Shown here: one piece after another, positions 10,011-21,623 of the stretch
Position numbering within the stretch: the first letter of the stretch is position 1
How the letters are laid out: each line of letters begins with the position of its first letter
Assembly: GCA_049999805.1 (NCBI GenBank)
Contig: JBNGIO010006418.1
Span: 31,276-67,899 of the forward strand
Source of the DNA: Folioceros fuciformis
Lineage: Eukaryota > Anthocerotophyta > Anthocerotopsida > Anthocerotales
Reading direction: 5' to 3'
DNA length: 36,624 bases
Program-made: the position numbers and the translations under genes
The notes under the pieces: model-generated
Database searches by the model: none
Seen by the model: only the letters and a program-made list of their open reading frames with translations
Told to the model about the DNA's origin: nothing

Positions 10011-12687
10011 TCGTCGCTTCCGCTTGAATAGATGACAAATGAGTCTACAAGTACAGTGAATTCACCGTCCACGAACCGTGAGGCTGCCTGGCGTAGATGG
10101 TCCTGTCAAGGAGACTGTTCCTCACGACGTTCTGACACCGGCCAGCAACTCAACGGCAACGCTATGGCAAGGAGTAGCCATTCAGAATCCCCAGCATACC
10201 GTCCCCTACGCTACGCCTGGACAATGACAGCAGCATCATCACACCAAGGATCTCGTCTCAATCGACATGCATGCATCACATCTGATTCACCGCAAAACAG
10301 GACGAGTTCCCTCATTCCTCACATCCACCTTCCCCAAGAGTAATCCGGTTCCAAGGGATGCGTGCAGATTACTGATTCCACGTATCCCATGGAAACTGAA
10401 AGACCGTAACGGAACAGAAACAGGCCGCGCAGTCTGCGATTGACCAGGCTGGAGCAACTGCCTGGGAGTGACCCTGACTTCTGCAACAGGGGTGTCTCTC
10501 ACGGCCCCGTGGGCCTCACTGTTTCGAAGCCCCATGAATGGATCATTTGTATCCCGGTGGGTGCATCAACATGCAGTCTCACTGGGGTAACACTGCCAAT
10601 TTACCACCTTGTGGTCCATTCCAAGGTCCAGGAAACATCCACTCACGCTACGGAATTGTCACATCCTATGCAGCCTGCCTAGGCAACATTAAGTTCTCGT
10701 TCATGTACCTTTTCAATGCCCGCGTCCTTATCATTCTTCACAGATTCCAAGTTCCGACAACTTCAGACTACCTACACTTAACGCGTGTTAGGCACCTGGC
10801 GTGGCGCCAAGACACCCACCGCTCAGGACTTGGTGGAGGGCATAAAGCCTGAGCATCTTTAGCTTGGGATTGAAGAACACTTCACGTCTCAAAGCCCCAC
10901 ACTGCAATTAAGTCGTCCACACGTTCTTCAAACTCTCATACGATCAACTGTACGCAGGTCCTTCCAAATGCCGCAATCCAGGGGCGTTAGACCCAGGCAA
11001 ATAGCAATGACATTGCAATGAAGTTCAAGTCTTGAAACATGGAATGTGAGCTGAAAAGGCAGGCAACGACGTGGGCTTCTTGCAAACTGAGGAGGGAAGG
11101 TAGCATGGTTGTTAGTGCACTATGATGTGGGTTGTAGCCACTATAGACAGCCATGGCCCTGTCTAGTTTGATTACAAGGAATGAAATAGAGGAGCTAGTT
11201 TGATTACAAGGAATGAAATAGAGGAGCTTGATTATGGGCATACTAACTGACCATTTTGGTAGATTTAGTATACCTAGAGGAAATTATGGAACCTCAATGA
11301 GCTCCGAACCCTAACACATGTGTTATGTAAGCAAATGCAGCCTATGTTAGTGGTGCAAGCAACCCTGTGTGCATGTACCAGGTTTCCTGAGTTTAGGAGT
11401 CGATCCAAACAAAAGACCCATCCCGTCATTTTTAGATTCGCTTCAAATGGGCCAGGCATTTCATTCGAAAGACGAATTTCAGAACGGGCATATGGCCTCC
11501 GTTTCTGGACAGGGTCTTGCGAATCATCCTCAAAGAAACAGGCACGCTCAAGTATCCAGTTTCTAGATTCGGAATTAAATGTCCGGACTACAAGGAAATA
11601 GTACGGGATTATATGAGCTTCTGGGAACTTTTCTATCTGCACTCTGAATGACACGAGGACGACAGATGGAAGTATGTTGCTGATGAACGACAGAACAGGG
11701 TTTCCAATTCCCAACCAACACATTCAAAATCCTCAATAGATTGATTTCATACCAGGTGCTGGACTCCTGGAGAAGCTCCCGCTGTGGATACTGTGGCGTC
11801 GATTGATTTCCTAAAGAGCTGAATGGTGCAGACTCTCCAGTTTGCACCTCAGCAGTGCAGCCGAGGAAAAGAAACTGTGGCAGCAACATGATACTGGCTG
11901 CCATCACCCATGCGGCCGCAGACGACATCTGGTGCAAGGAGATAATGTATGAAGTTGGGACTGCACTGTTTGAGATTCCCAGCTATGAGATCATTCAAAA
12001 ACCAGGATTGAACGGTGGTGGGATCATATCACCCTGATATTTTTTATGAGAGATTTGACTTTGATCTGATCGACAAAGAACAGTGAGCATGATTAGTCGA
12101 AAGATTGAACCCTACAGCTCTTTCCTTGACGCTATTCCAATTACCATCTATAGCACACAGAGCTAAGTAGAAAGGACAACTGCACCTCACAGACAGGCAA
12201 TCTAGCAGAGACACCATTTTCATTCCGACAATATTTAGAACAGAGTCTTGTACGGACCCACATCCGCAACGTGACTTCAGAAGCAGACAAAAATATGAAC
12301 TGTTAAGTCCGTTGCATACGCCACAATACACATGATAGGCAACATGTTACTCGTAAAATTTAGCCAGTACTACCATCCAACCACTGTTGACAAGATGCAA
12401 CGCAATCTCATATCCCAATCGCAGATTGCCCTGGAGATGCAGCCAGCTCTTCCTTGTCCCACCAACCAGGATGTACAGTTCGGCGTGAACAGACAGTGCA
12501 AGGTCCCGCGAACATAAGTCTCGGTTGGAGAATGAGGGACACCCAGTGAAGACGAGTGGGGTGGGACGCTGTCGAGTGATTCTCAAGTAATTGAACGTCG
12601 ACGAAAGCATGCATGGACAACCCATCGCTTCTAGCGTACGAAGGGGGTTGGCAGGCAAGTCCTTTTCTACACTCTCGTCTACAGGAC
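10011..12687. other. Stretch without recognisable gene; right end probably NAP1 3' UTR and downstream
   Basis: No frame here carries a motif I recognise. The few hundred bases left of 12688 lie immediately downstream of the NAP1 stop codon and probably include its 3' UTR. A 32-bp tandem duplication is listed separately. Confidence 0.45.
11164..11227. repeat. 32-bp perfect tandem duplication
   Basis: Two identical 32-bp copies (11164-11195 and 11196-11227) beginning tagtttgattacaagg. This is a recent local duplication. Confidence 0.95.
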
Positions 12688-15600
12688 CTAATGGTAAGCT
12701 AATGGCCCAGACCTCGACAAAACAAAGCGCTTTAGAGGACTCAGTCTTCCGTCCCTCGTCTTATCCCCCTTCGACGTGGAGCTATAGTCTAAAGGACCAG
12801 AATAACGAACTCTACTGTTGGGATTGTGTTCACCTGGATCCTGGAAGGAGGCCGACTCCATCGCACGTCTCCGTTGAGAATGGATTTTTAAAGGACCTGT
12901 CAATATCGAGACTCTGGAACCGGAATCAGTTTCACCACCAGTATCACTTATGTTCCAGCCTTTACCTGGACTTGCAGAAATCCCTTGCGAATGCCGTCGA
13001 GAAAGGCTGACAACGGCCAAGGTTGGTACTGCATTCTCATAATAGAGCTGGTATATTGAGCGCAGAACTGTGTAAGGAACAGATGCTTCCAGAGTACTCC
13101 GAGGAAGATGACTGGAAAACTCGCAAAGTTGATCAAGAAACACTAACTTTGCAACAAGAGGGCTCCTGAGAACAGCACAATATAAGCATCGTGTGGATAC
13201 GAAGGCTCACGCAAAAGCAAGACGCAGTGGTTATACATAGGAATCGCACCTGACAGCATCATTCCAAGCCTCTAGAATAATTGCTGAAGAACATTGCACA
13301 AACACTTTCATGTTAGCCTTTGTGTTGGCGTCAACATCTGCTGTGGTCTCCTTTGGAAGGACCTCAAAACCAATGTCGTCTCTTCTGTGCGGTTGCTGGG
13401 CAAGGAGCTGCTTTTGAAGCTCCTTGCGTTCAGAACGAACCAACTCACTAGCAAACAGGACAGCATTGATACACCTGTTCGAAACACGTGGGCAGCTTAT
13501 CAGTCACTCACAGCGACCATTAGGACGGCGGATCAGCAAAAAAACAACTGCATGGACTCACCTGGCTAAACAGTGAACACTATTGTTGAAACCTCCTGTG
13601 AGCACATTGAACGCGCTCGTTTGCCAGACATTCGACGTCATACAAGCTATATAAAAGTAAGGGAGAAGAGCCCAGGTTGAATCGCCTGCGCCCCCAATGT
13701 CCATCATAATAGAGTGCACCGTCACCGCATCTTGATCTACACTTGCTCCAATGCGGCTGGCTAGCAACTTCAGTTTCAAGAGATCTTGCCTTTCTGGTAT
13801 GGATGAAGGACAGTGCTTGACAAAGTCTGCAAAAACTGAGAACAGAAGGGGTGTACTTGACTCAAGCACCTGGGAAGCAGCTCTAGCTAACAAAGCCCTC
13901 ATACTCAAGGTGTGGCCAATCTGTAGTGAAAGTTTCATGAAATTTTCCAGGTCTAAGATGTGTTTCAATCCGTACTCCCTCTCCACACGGTCATGAATGT
14001 TGGAAGCGAATGCTTCTAAGGCTTCTTTGTTTGATCGCAGGATCAGGTCCACGGAATTGAGAAGGGTTGCAAGATGCTCTCTAAGACCAGCATCGAGCTT
14101 ATCCATTCCATATGGTCCAAACACACGGACAAAAGCCCTGAACTCTGCTACATCAGTCAAAGACTCGGCAGATGCTGAACCTACAAGCTTCAGACTCTTG
14201 AAACACGAATCCAAGGGTGAGAAGCAAACACCAACAGACTTTACATCCTTAATGACGTTCTCCAAATACCAGTCACAAATTGAGGAGACTGCTCCACCAC
14301 CAGGACTGAGGTTGCTACCGGGAGGGTGAAGGTCTCGCATACGTCCTGAGAATGCCTCAGTAAGGAGGACTTCTCTAAGGCCCCGTGTTAGATCCATGCT
14401 TACATGCTGCTCGATAAGATGCACAATGGTCATGTGTCGCAGTATTTGACTCTCAAACACTGACGGTCGCTGAAGGTCTCCCTCCACAAATATTGTGTTC
14501 AGAAGTCGAGCACGAAAGTTGTTCAGTAGCCTGTCCCGCAGAAACTACAGAACTCATGGAAACGAATCAGGCAACTTCAAAGGAGTCCGTATCCGTGTAA
14601 GGAAAGACATAAGCAGAGTAACCTGAAGGGGGTAAATCTCAGTCATCTACTTACTTCTCTGGGAACAAAGACATGGTTTTGAATCCGTAGAGGTTCTAAT
14701 TCATTGAGCTGGGAGCAGAGACTCGTAAGCCTTTGCACAGCTGCCTCAAACCTGCCAAGGACAACTGAGATAGGTTAAACCACGCAACATTTCAGACTGG
14801 TCTTTGCGAGCCAGCACTGACAACTACATTACTCACGTTCTAATAGAGCTCCGGCTTGCAGGTTCACTTTCAGAGCCAGGAAGATCGATGCTGCCTTTCA
14901 CTGATCTTAAAGTTGAGATGCCATTCTTCGCAGCCTGGTTCATCAGTACTGCCGCATGCTCGGGAAGAAGCTGCAACCGTGCAAACCAGAAGGTAAAAAC
15001 AAGGAAACCATGGAAAATAACCAAAGTCCCTATGTCTATATAGCTATAAACACGGACCTTCTTGTCGAGAGCACCATATCCTCCCTCAGTATCAAGGATA
15101 TTGATGAGACCCTCTAGGCCCCCCATTACGGACTCCAATATGGATTCCGCATATACAACTGAATCCTTTGAGAGTTTTGGAAGCTGCTCACAGTGCGTCA
15201 ACAACCATGAGCCTTAAGACTACAAGGCCGCAGGAATCATGAGCTTCCAGACGTGGTGAGCTTGCTCTCCTGAGGTCAAACGATGAAAAAACCTACCTCA
15301 TCGAGCACACTGCCATGGACATTCTCAGGAAAGCTGCTTGCAATGCTCAACCAAGCACAGCAATGTTGGGGGCGGCCCTCTGATCCAAACATAGTGTGCT
15401 TGAACACCTGAGGCAATCAGCAGATACATTGAAAGAACATGAGTGAAGGAAGAGACGGCATCTTCCGTATCAAATGCCTTCAGTTCCCTGGCACCAGGAC
15501 AAAACCTCCGTACCGCAGTGATTTGCTGGCGGTAGAAACAAAGTGCTTTGAGACTGCTATGCTGAGAAATCTGTTTTTCGACATCATCGACAGTCCTGCG

Positions 15601-18600
15601 AGAAACCGATTGCTAAACCAAATTACTATCGAAACGTATCGACCAAAAAAAAAACCCACACGCGACTACAATAGATATTTCGGTTTCCTAGAGTCTTTCA
15701 AGTACCTGGACCACAAGTAAGCCATATTTCCTTCTGAAACTATGCTCTCCTTTCCAGTGGAGATAGTGGCCTTGTCAAGGTGACGAATGGTCACAGAAGA
15801 GTGTGAGGATGAGATTATCATAATTATTCGAAGCCAATCCTTGCGAAATCCCTGGACGACACCAGCTTAGCTTATTTAATGCATCTCATGAAGCAGGATT
15901 GCTAAGAAGGGAGGCCAATGCTCTACTACAACAGGAAAGAACCGTGTGGGAGATGAACTGAACCTGCAATTCAATGGCAGACGGTGAAGTCCGGAGCGAT
16001 AACTGAACTGCAGTCGTAACTAGCTTCTCGCTCTGTAGCTTTGGCACTCGTTCGAGATTTTCAATCACAGACACGAAAAGTCCACGCAGTTCCGCATCAA
16101 TGTCAAGAGCTATCATTCCAGGACAACCCAAGAGAAATCTTATTCTTTGTGCTCCCGCCGCAAGACAACCCAGTGCATACCCTCTAACAGCTGCAGAGGT
16201 TGCAAAGGGCAGGTCACACACAGGCTTGACTGGCAGCAATAAATACATGTGAATGTATATGCATGCAAAAGACGAACCTGAGATATACTTGCGCAATAGT
16301 CCACATAATCGCTCCATCCCATCCAGAAGGAAGCCTATTGTCGCATCTGTCGTATCCTAAAATTATCAACGGCTCAGGTTACACGGCAGTTTACACTTCG
16401 GAAATACAGAACTTGATAGCTTACCCCACTCGTTTCAACTGGTAAAGATTTCGAACGAGTGCCCATCTTACCATGTCAACTGGGACAACACGAGTCCCCT
16501 TGGCCCGTGTGATGACAACACCCACATGACTGAAATACCATATGATTTCAGACCGCGCCATAGCCAGTGCAGAGAAAACCATCTGCAATATGTGATGCCA
16601 CCCACTTACGGTTACCTGGTGCATTTTCCGGCACACGCAGGCACCTCTGCAAACCTTCAAAGGTCAGGTCATTAGAAGACTCTTCATAATACCTGAATGT
16701 TCGGTGCTAATAGGCTTGGTTGATCTGAAAAAAAAAGAATCATGCGACCAAGCTCCTGCTTCAATAGCATACGCTGCTGCCTGTGAATTATATCAGAGCT
16801 GAGAATTGCAGTGTCATATGCGTCACTGCAAAAAGCACATGACCAGAGTAAGTATGGCAGTGGCACTGTAAGCAAAGAGCAGGCTACTCACTAATTTGTG
16901 TTCGACAAGGCTAAGCAATGGAAAGAAGGCAGTTTCCAACAGACTTGCCAAACGACCAAACACCTCTGCAGGCCTAGAGTTTGTGATCCCGGACCTGATC
17001 GTTCTCTGAACCTGTTTGGCAAGATTGTATTCAAGATCTGCATCCTTCAGCCTCGTTCTCCCTGCTTTAGCCAGCTTCTTTGCTTCCACCACTTTTGGGA
17101 TGACATATTGCTGATACTCTTCATGCAAGAGAATGTACTGTAAAGGAACGCCACAACCTTATCAGATTTTCACAAACATCTACGCGCGTCAAAACTTGTC
17201 ACCATAAGCAACATCACAGAATATAAACAGCTTACTTCATCACGAAACAGAGGCAGCACCAGACTGGTCTTCAATATGGCCTGCAAAACAACAACATAAG
17301 CGAATGAACAGGCAGAAAGGTGCTTCAGACCTGCAACTGTTGGGTGGAGGTTAGTCATGCGACCCTAGGGAGTCATCATTTCAGAATGCAGCACCATTGA
17401 CTCCAGAAATGGCAGCTCTTCATGCAGGACAAGGAATCTAGTAAAGTTTGCGTAAAGTTTGTCACAAACCATCAGCACATCAATTGCATTGACTCTGAGA
17501 AGTTCACTTGGGCAGACAAGGTACCCAAGAAGCACCCAATCACGATAAGAATCAATGTTGGCTAATTCCTGCGCTCTCTGCAGCCACAAACGACAAAGAA
17601 CCAATGAGAGCAGGGCAAGAGGCTAGAACAAGCGCCCATGTAAAGCACCTTCACTGTCATTCGCAATTCCATCAACTCTAAACGTGAATATAAACGACCG
17701 AACGGCAGGATCTTGAACGTGCTTACCGCAGGATGAGCAGAATTTGTGAGTTTATCGGGATATCTGGGATGAAAAGGGCTCAAAAAGCCTTCACTGCGCA
17801 GCTTTTGGAAATTTGTACCAAGATAAACTGTTGGTCGAATAGCCTCCAAAATCTGCAACCTCATATCCATTAGACATCTTCGGCACAATTTGAGATTTTT
17901 TGAAAGCACGAAACCTCCAGAATAAACAGTCTTGAGCTCCAGTGAAAGAAACAGCAAGCTGTATGCACTTAGGTAGAGATAGCCACACAACAAATTACAC
18001 ACACCTCGCCAATACGAGGGCTCACGAAATTGAGATCTTCGTGTAGTCCTTTCAGTGGTTCATCATACGAATCAACAAACTGAACCAGTCTGCACACAAA
18101 ACAATAAATGAATCGCTTGCCAGTTTCCCGGGACGAAGTCCGGAAAACTCCACAAATGATTTTCATACCGGTGATAAAATTCATAGTCCCTCCCATTCTT
18201 GACGTAGCTATGTGCTACGTTATAAACCTGCAAAAGCATCTTCCTAGGAATCTGGAAAGCAAACACAAGCTCTCAACGGCGACTGCAAAGCTGCGTTGCA
18301 GAAAAAGAATACAAGGAATAACAGGGTGCCCACCTTCTCTGCGTAGAGATTAACTCTCACGAAGGCACAGAACAGGTCCATGAATGCATGAAGCACCAAT
18401 GGGTTCTGATGCGGCTGCACAAGATAATCGTACTGATTAGTTTCCAGGGCTTACAGACTTCTGCAACTGAAACTAGTTCACTATAGGCTTGACATCGCTC
18501 TGCGTGACTGCTTTCCCTCATGGAATAGAAGTGCAAGCTAAAGGAGGCCAAATAGTCAAGTACCAGAAGAGTAACCACAGTGCTGCTCAGGTAAAGGATC

Positions 18601-19427
18601 ACCCGTAGTGCCTGTTCACGAAATGTCATCAAATCGTAAAGCACCTGCCATATGTTTCAAGAGAACTGGTAAGATGGCCTCTTCACCGGGCTATTCACGG
18701 TGGTTGCACAGACAATCAGTATCCTGAGATTTGGTCATGGTTCGAGAGAGGAACTGAGTTTGAAAAACGTGTGAACGGTATCCATATGGGAGTCCTACCA
18801 AAAGCCAAGGCTCCAACGCAGCGAGATACTGCTCGGCGTTGTCTTGCAGCACGTCCAGACCGGCTTTGTCTACCTGCATTACACAGCAGGCAAATGAGGA
18901 AGACAAGACACACGGCACAAGCACACTACTTGTGTGTCATCTCGCACCGGCGTCAAAGACAGTGAGACGCAGCAGAACCCCACCTTGTCGAGCTGCATTT
19001 TGCCAGGATGCTCGGGAAACCTTTTGGCAACATAAGTGCAGAGCTTCGGTACGTCAGGGAATAGCCCTGACTTTGTAAACGCTTCCGAGAACTGCAACGA
19101 CCCACTGTTAGGAAGATCGAGAATCTGGCGCAGCTGATACAACTTAGTCATCAGCCCCTCCGCGATGCCGTTCAGATGGAATATTCCTTCTATCTGCCGG
19201 ATCCGCTGGCTGCTTCTCCCATTGTTCTGCTGTGCCAGCATGCTCGGCAACCTCCTGTAAACGGAGGAATGCGATGACGACCCCGAGCTGTAGTCGTTAA
19301 AGAAAAAACCATCCTCCCCATCGTCGCTCCTGGCGTGCCCCTCCTGCACAGCGTCCCGCTTGAAGAAACTGGACGACTGCCGTGCGTAGCGCGGCGGCTG
19401 GCCATTGCCATACCTGTCGCCTTCCAT
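12688..19427 (-). CDS. NAP1: NAP1 / GNARLED, SCAR/WAVE complex subunit (HEM family)
   Basis: Complete gene with 23 exons: 19427-18984, 18873-18799, 18644-18564, 18414-18334, 18251-18169, 18089-18005, 17852-17727, 17577-17470, 17280-17236, 17137-16995, 16825-16693, 16582-16472, 16356-16278, 16190-15964, 15851-15706, 15595-15514, 15407-15297, 15183-15058, 14970-14837, 14751-14655, 14544-13562, 13474-13250, 13165-12688. They sum to 4203 nt (1400 residues plus stop), close to Arabidopsis NAP1. Family landmarks in order: KRFPEHPGKMQLDK, FREQALRVILYLSS, NFVSPRIGE, GYLVCPSELLRV, SDQPSLLAPNIQ, MGGLEGLINILD, EGDLQRPSVFES, SGPLDYSS, and the C-terminal SRSGPLAYH. NAP1 is a core subunit, partner of the Sra1/PIR121 homologue, of the complex that activates ARP2/3 actin nucleation in plant cell shape and tip growth. 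All introns are GT-AG, 79-189 nt. The start is the first ATG in the frame. The N-terminal ~110 residues are family-variable. Confidence 0.96.
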
Positions 19428-20060
19428 GTCCCCTCCCCAGGCTGGCTCCCCTCCAGCAGCGTCTACACTTGCTATCCCCCGCTGCCACCTCCCCTGCTGC
19501 AAATCGGGCACCCCGGCGTCACCGGCAGGCGAAATCCGCAGCTAATTCGGACGAAAAGCTGCAGCCTCTCTCTGCATTGCATAGCCGAGCCGTGCCCGAG
19601 GGCAGCAGCACATCCGCGAAGCGAGGAGAAGAGGCTCCTGACGGCAGCGGAGGGGATAGGCTGCGCCCGCAGACCGTGCCGGGGCTACCGGCAGCTGCAG
19701 TCGCCGGGCAGACGAGAGCAGTGGTGTCAGGCAGTGAAGGTAGCAAGCATTGACAGGAAGGCGTGCTTGTCAGACTGCAGACACAGGTCGACCTGCTATT
19801 CCCCCGCGCCCGCGAAGTGCAGTAGAAGAAACCCGCAGGTTCCTGCCATCACCAGTGCTCAGAGGGGTGGCCCGGGCTCCCGAGGCCCGCGCAGCTCGTC
19901 TCGTCGCGTCTCGTCTCGTCTCGCGAGGCGGGGTGGGCGAGAGAATCTGACTTGTGAACAGGAGTCACAGAGTCACGTATCGAGAGACGCGACTCCTGCT
20001 TTTCGGACTCTGTACGGAACTCGTCATTCTCGCTTCGCTCTCTCGCCAACTAGGCTGATG
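19428..20060 (-). promoter_or_regulatory. NAP1 upstream region with TCTCG repeat
   Basis: G/C-rich sequence directly upstream of the NAP1 ATG, containing a TCTCG-type pentamer run at 19894-19923 (CGAGA on the coding strand). It probably includes the 5' UTR and proximal promoter. No TATA box was identified. Confidence 0.4.
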
Positions 20061-21623
20061 ACATAGATAGTGGATGCATTCACACCAACCCAGTTTGCGT
20101 CTGCACATAAATGTGAGCCTTCCAACGTCTTTCATGTACAGACATACAGTACATATGTAGTCGTACATCATCATCGGAACCCTTGAGGGGGAATTGTCCT
20201 TTTCTGTCACGGAAGACTTCACCCAGGGATCATCAGATAGAGTGGTGGAAAAGAATACATATTTTGAATGAAATAACTTATGAAGAAATAAGTAGGTACG
20301 GTACATGCATACATACTATGAAAAACTTCTATCACTAGGCAGCCAAAGTTCGACTTGGCATTTTAAAGCTTTTTCCACAAGAGATCAGATTCGGAGTGTG
20401 CACCTTCCTAGACGGAAGTGCAGCCAATTCGTTTCCCTGGGCATGGATGTGTTGGCGGTACCTTTTCGGCACCCTCCCGATGGGCCAATAGGTGATGCAC
20501 TCGTAGATTTCTGACATGGAAGACATCCTGATTGCTGTTGTGTGTATCCAGATCATGGGCTGGGTCATAAAGTTCTTGCTATTTAAGGACTAATGGTGCA
20601 AAAGGTTCTAATCTTGCCAACTATTCCACTCCTTGTTTGCCGTGTGCTGATGGCGCTTGAGGGATGGAAGATAGGGCACTCACATGTTATGGGACGAGGA
20701 TTCCTACAGGGCATACCGGTTGGCATTTGTGTGGTGATGGTCAAGACAGGTACATCCTTAAGGGCAAAATGTGGGGAGGGGGGAGGTACACTCGGAGTGT
20801 AAGTGGTTTTGACTACTTGGTGTCGAAGGATGTAGTGACATATGGAACGAATGTCGTAATTGCTGGTATGCAAACCATGGGCTCTGAAATGGAAGAGCTC
20901 AAGCTCAAGACCAGGCACTTTGCAGGCATTGCTAAGAAGCTGGCTCTTCTGGCGTGCAGTGGTCTCTTGAACACTCCTAGTGGGACACCTCGTCCGATCA
21001 ACGTCACTTGATGGAGTCCAGCAAAAGAAGGCCTAGCCTGTGCGTGCTCTCGGTTTCTGCTTCAAGTGCCATCTTCGCAAATTCACAGGTTTTGCAGGGT
21101 AGGTTTGTAATAGATCTGTGTTTAGCCGTTTTCGGTTGCTTGTGAATTGAAGTGGCTCGTGCTCCTCCCAAGTTTGCAGAAGCTGGCAAGAAAAGAAGAG
21201 ACGTTTGTGGCACGATAAAGCAAGGAGCATGCAGCCGTTACTGCCCTCACTCGCTTTCTCTAAGGTACTACATTTCTGTGGAGTCATCCTCTCAACTCAG
21301 GCAACAAAGCTTAGAGGATGGCATGGCATCCTGTGATTCACCCCAAGGTTGGTGGATCCCGCCTAGTGAAGTACCCGTGAAAGCCCTGTGCCTCGAGATC
21401 AGCCGACAAGATGTGACGAAGGTGACGAAGGTCGTCGGGAGAGGAGAAGGACAAAAAAATTAATACTCAATTTCACTAAAAATATTTACAATGGGAAGAT
21501 GATTCCATCGTTGATCACACGATTTGTCTCCTCTTCTCACCATTGTGTTGTACAAAAAGAAAACATGGTCTACTACAAGTACCAAAAATGGTCATGCAAA
21601 TGACTAATCCCAATAGATGGATC
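20061..21623. other. Intergenic stretch without convincing gene
   Basis: A plus-strand frame of 115 codons from an ATG at 20664 is the longest reading frame, but it has no recognisable motif or splice support. The rest looks like upstream sequence of NAP1 and downstream sequence of the gene ending at 21624. Confidence 0.4.

Noticed and set aside
12044-12658. Minus-strand frames just downstream of the NAP1 stop
   Set aside because: They follow the NAP1 stop codon directly, show no domain and are most likely 3' UTR.
16898-16995. A 19-nt micro-exon of NAP1 (reading SLVEHKL) between 16995 and 16825
   Set aside because: Its phase does not fit the following exon. A single 169-nt intron joining 16995 to 16825 gives TISDAYDTAILSSDIIHR, which aligns with the family without a gap.
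20664-21011. Plus-strand frame of 115 codons between NAP1 and the 534-residue gene
   Set aside because: No recognisable motif, no splice support, and it lies in the expected NAP1 upstream region; not reported as a gene.
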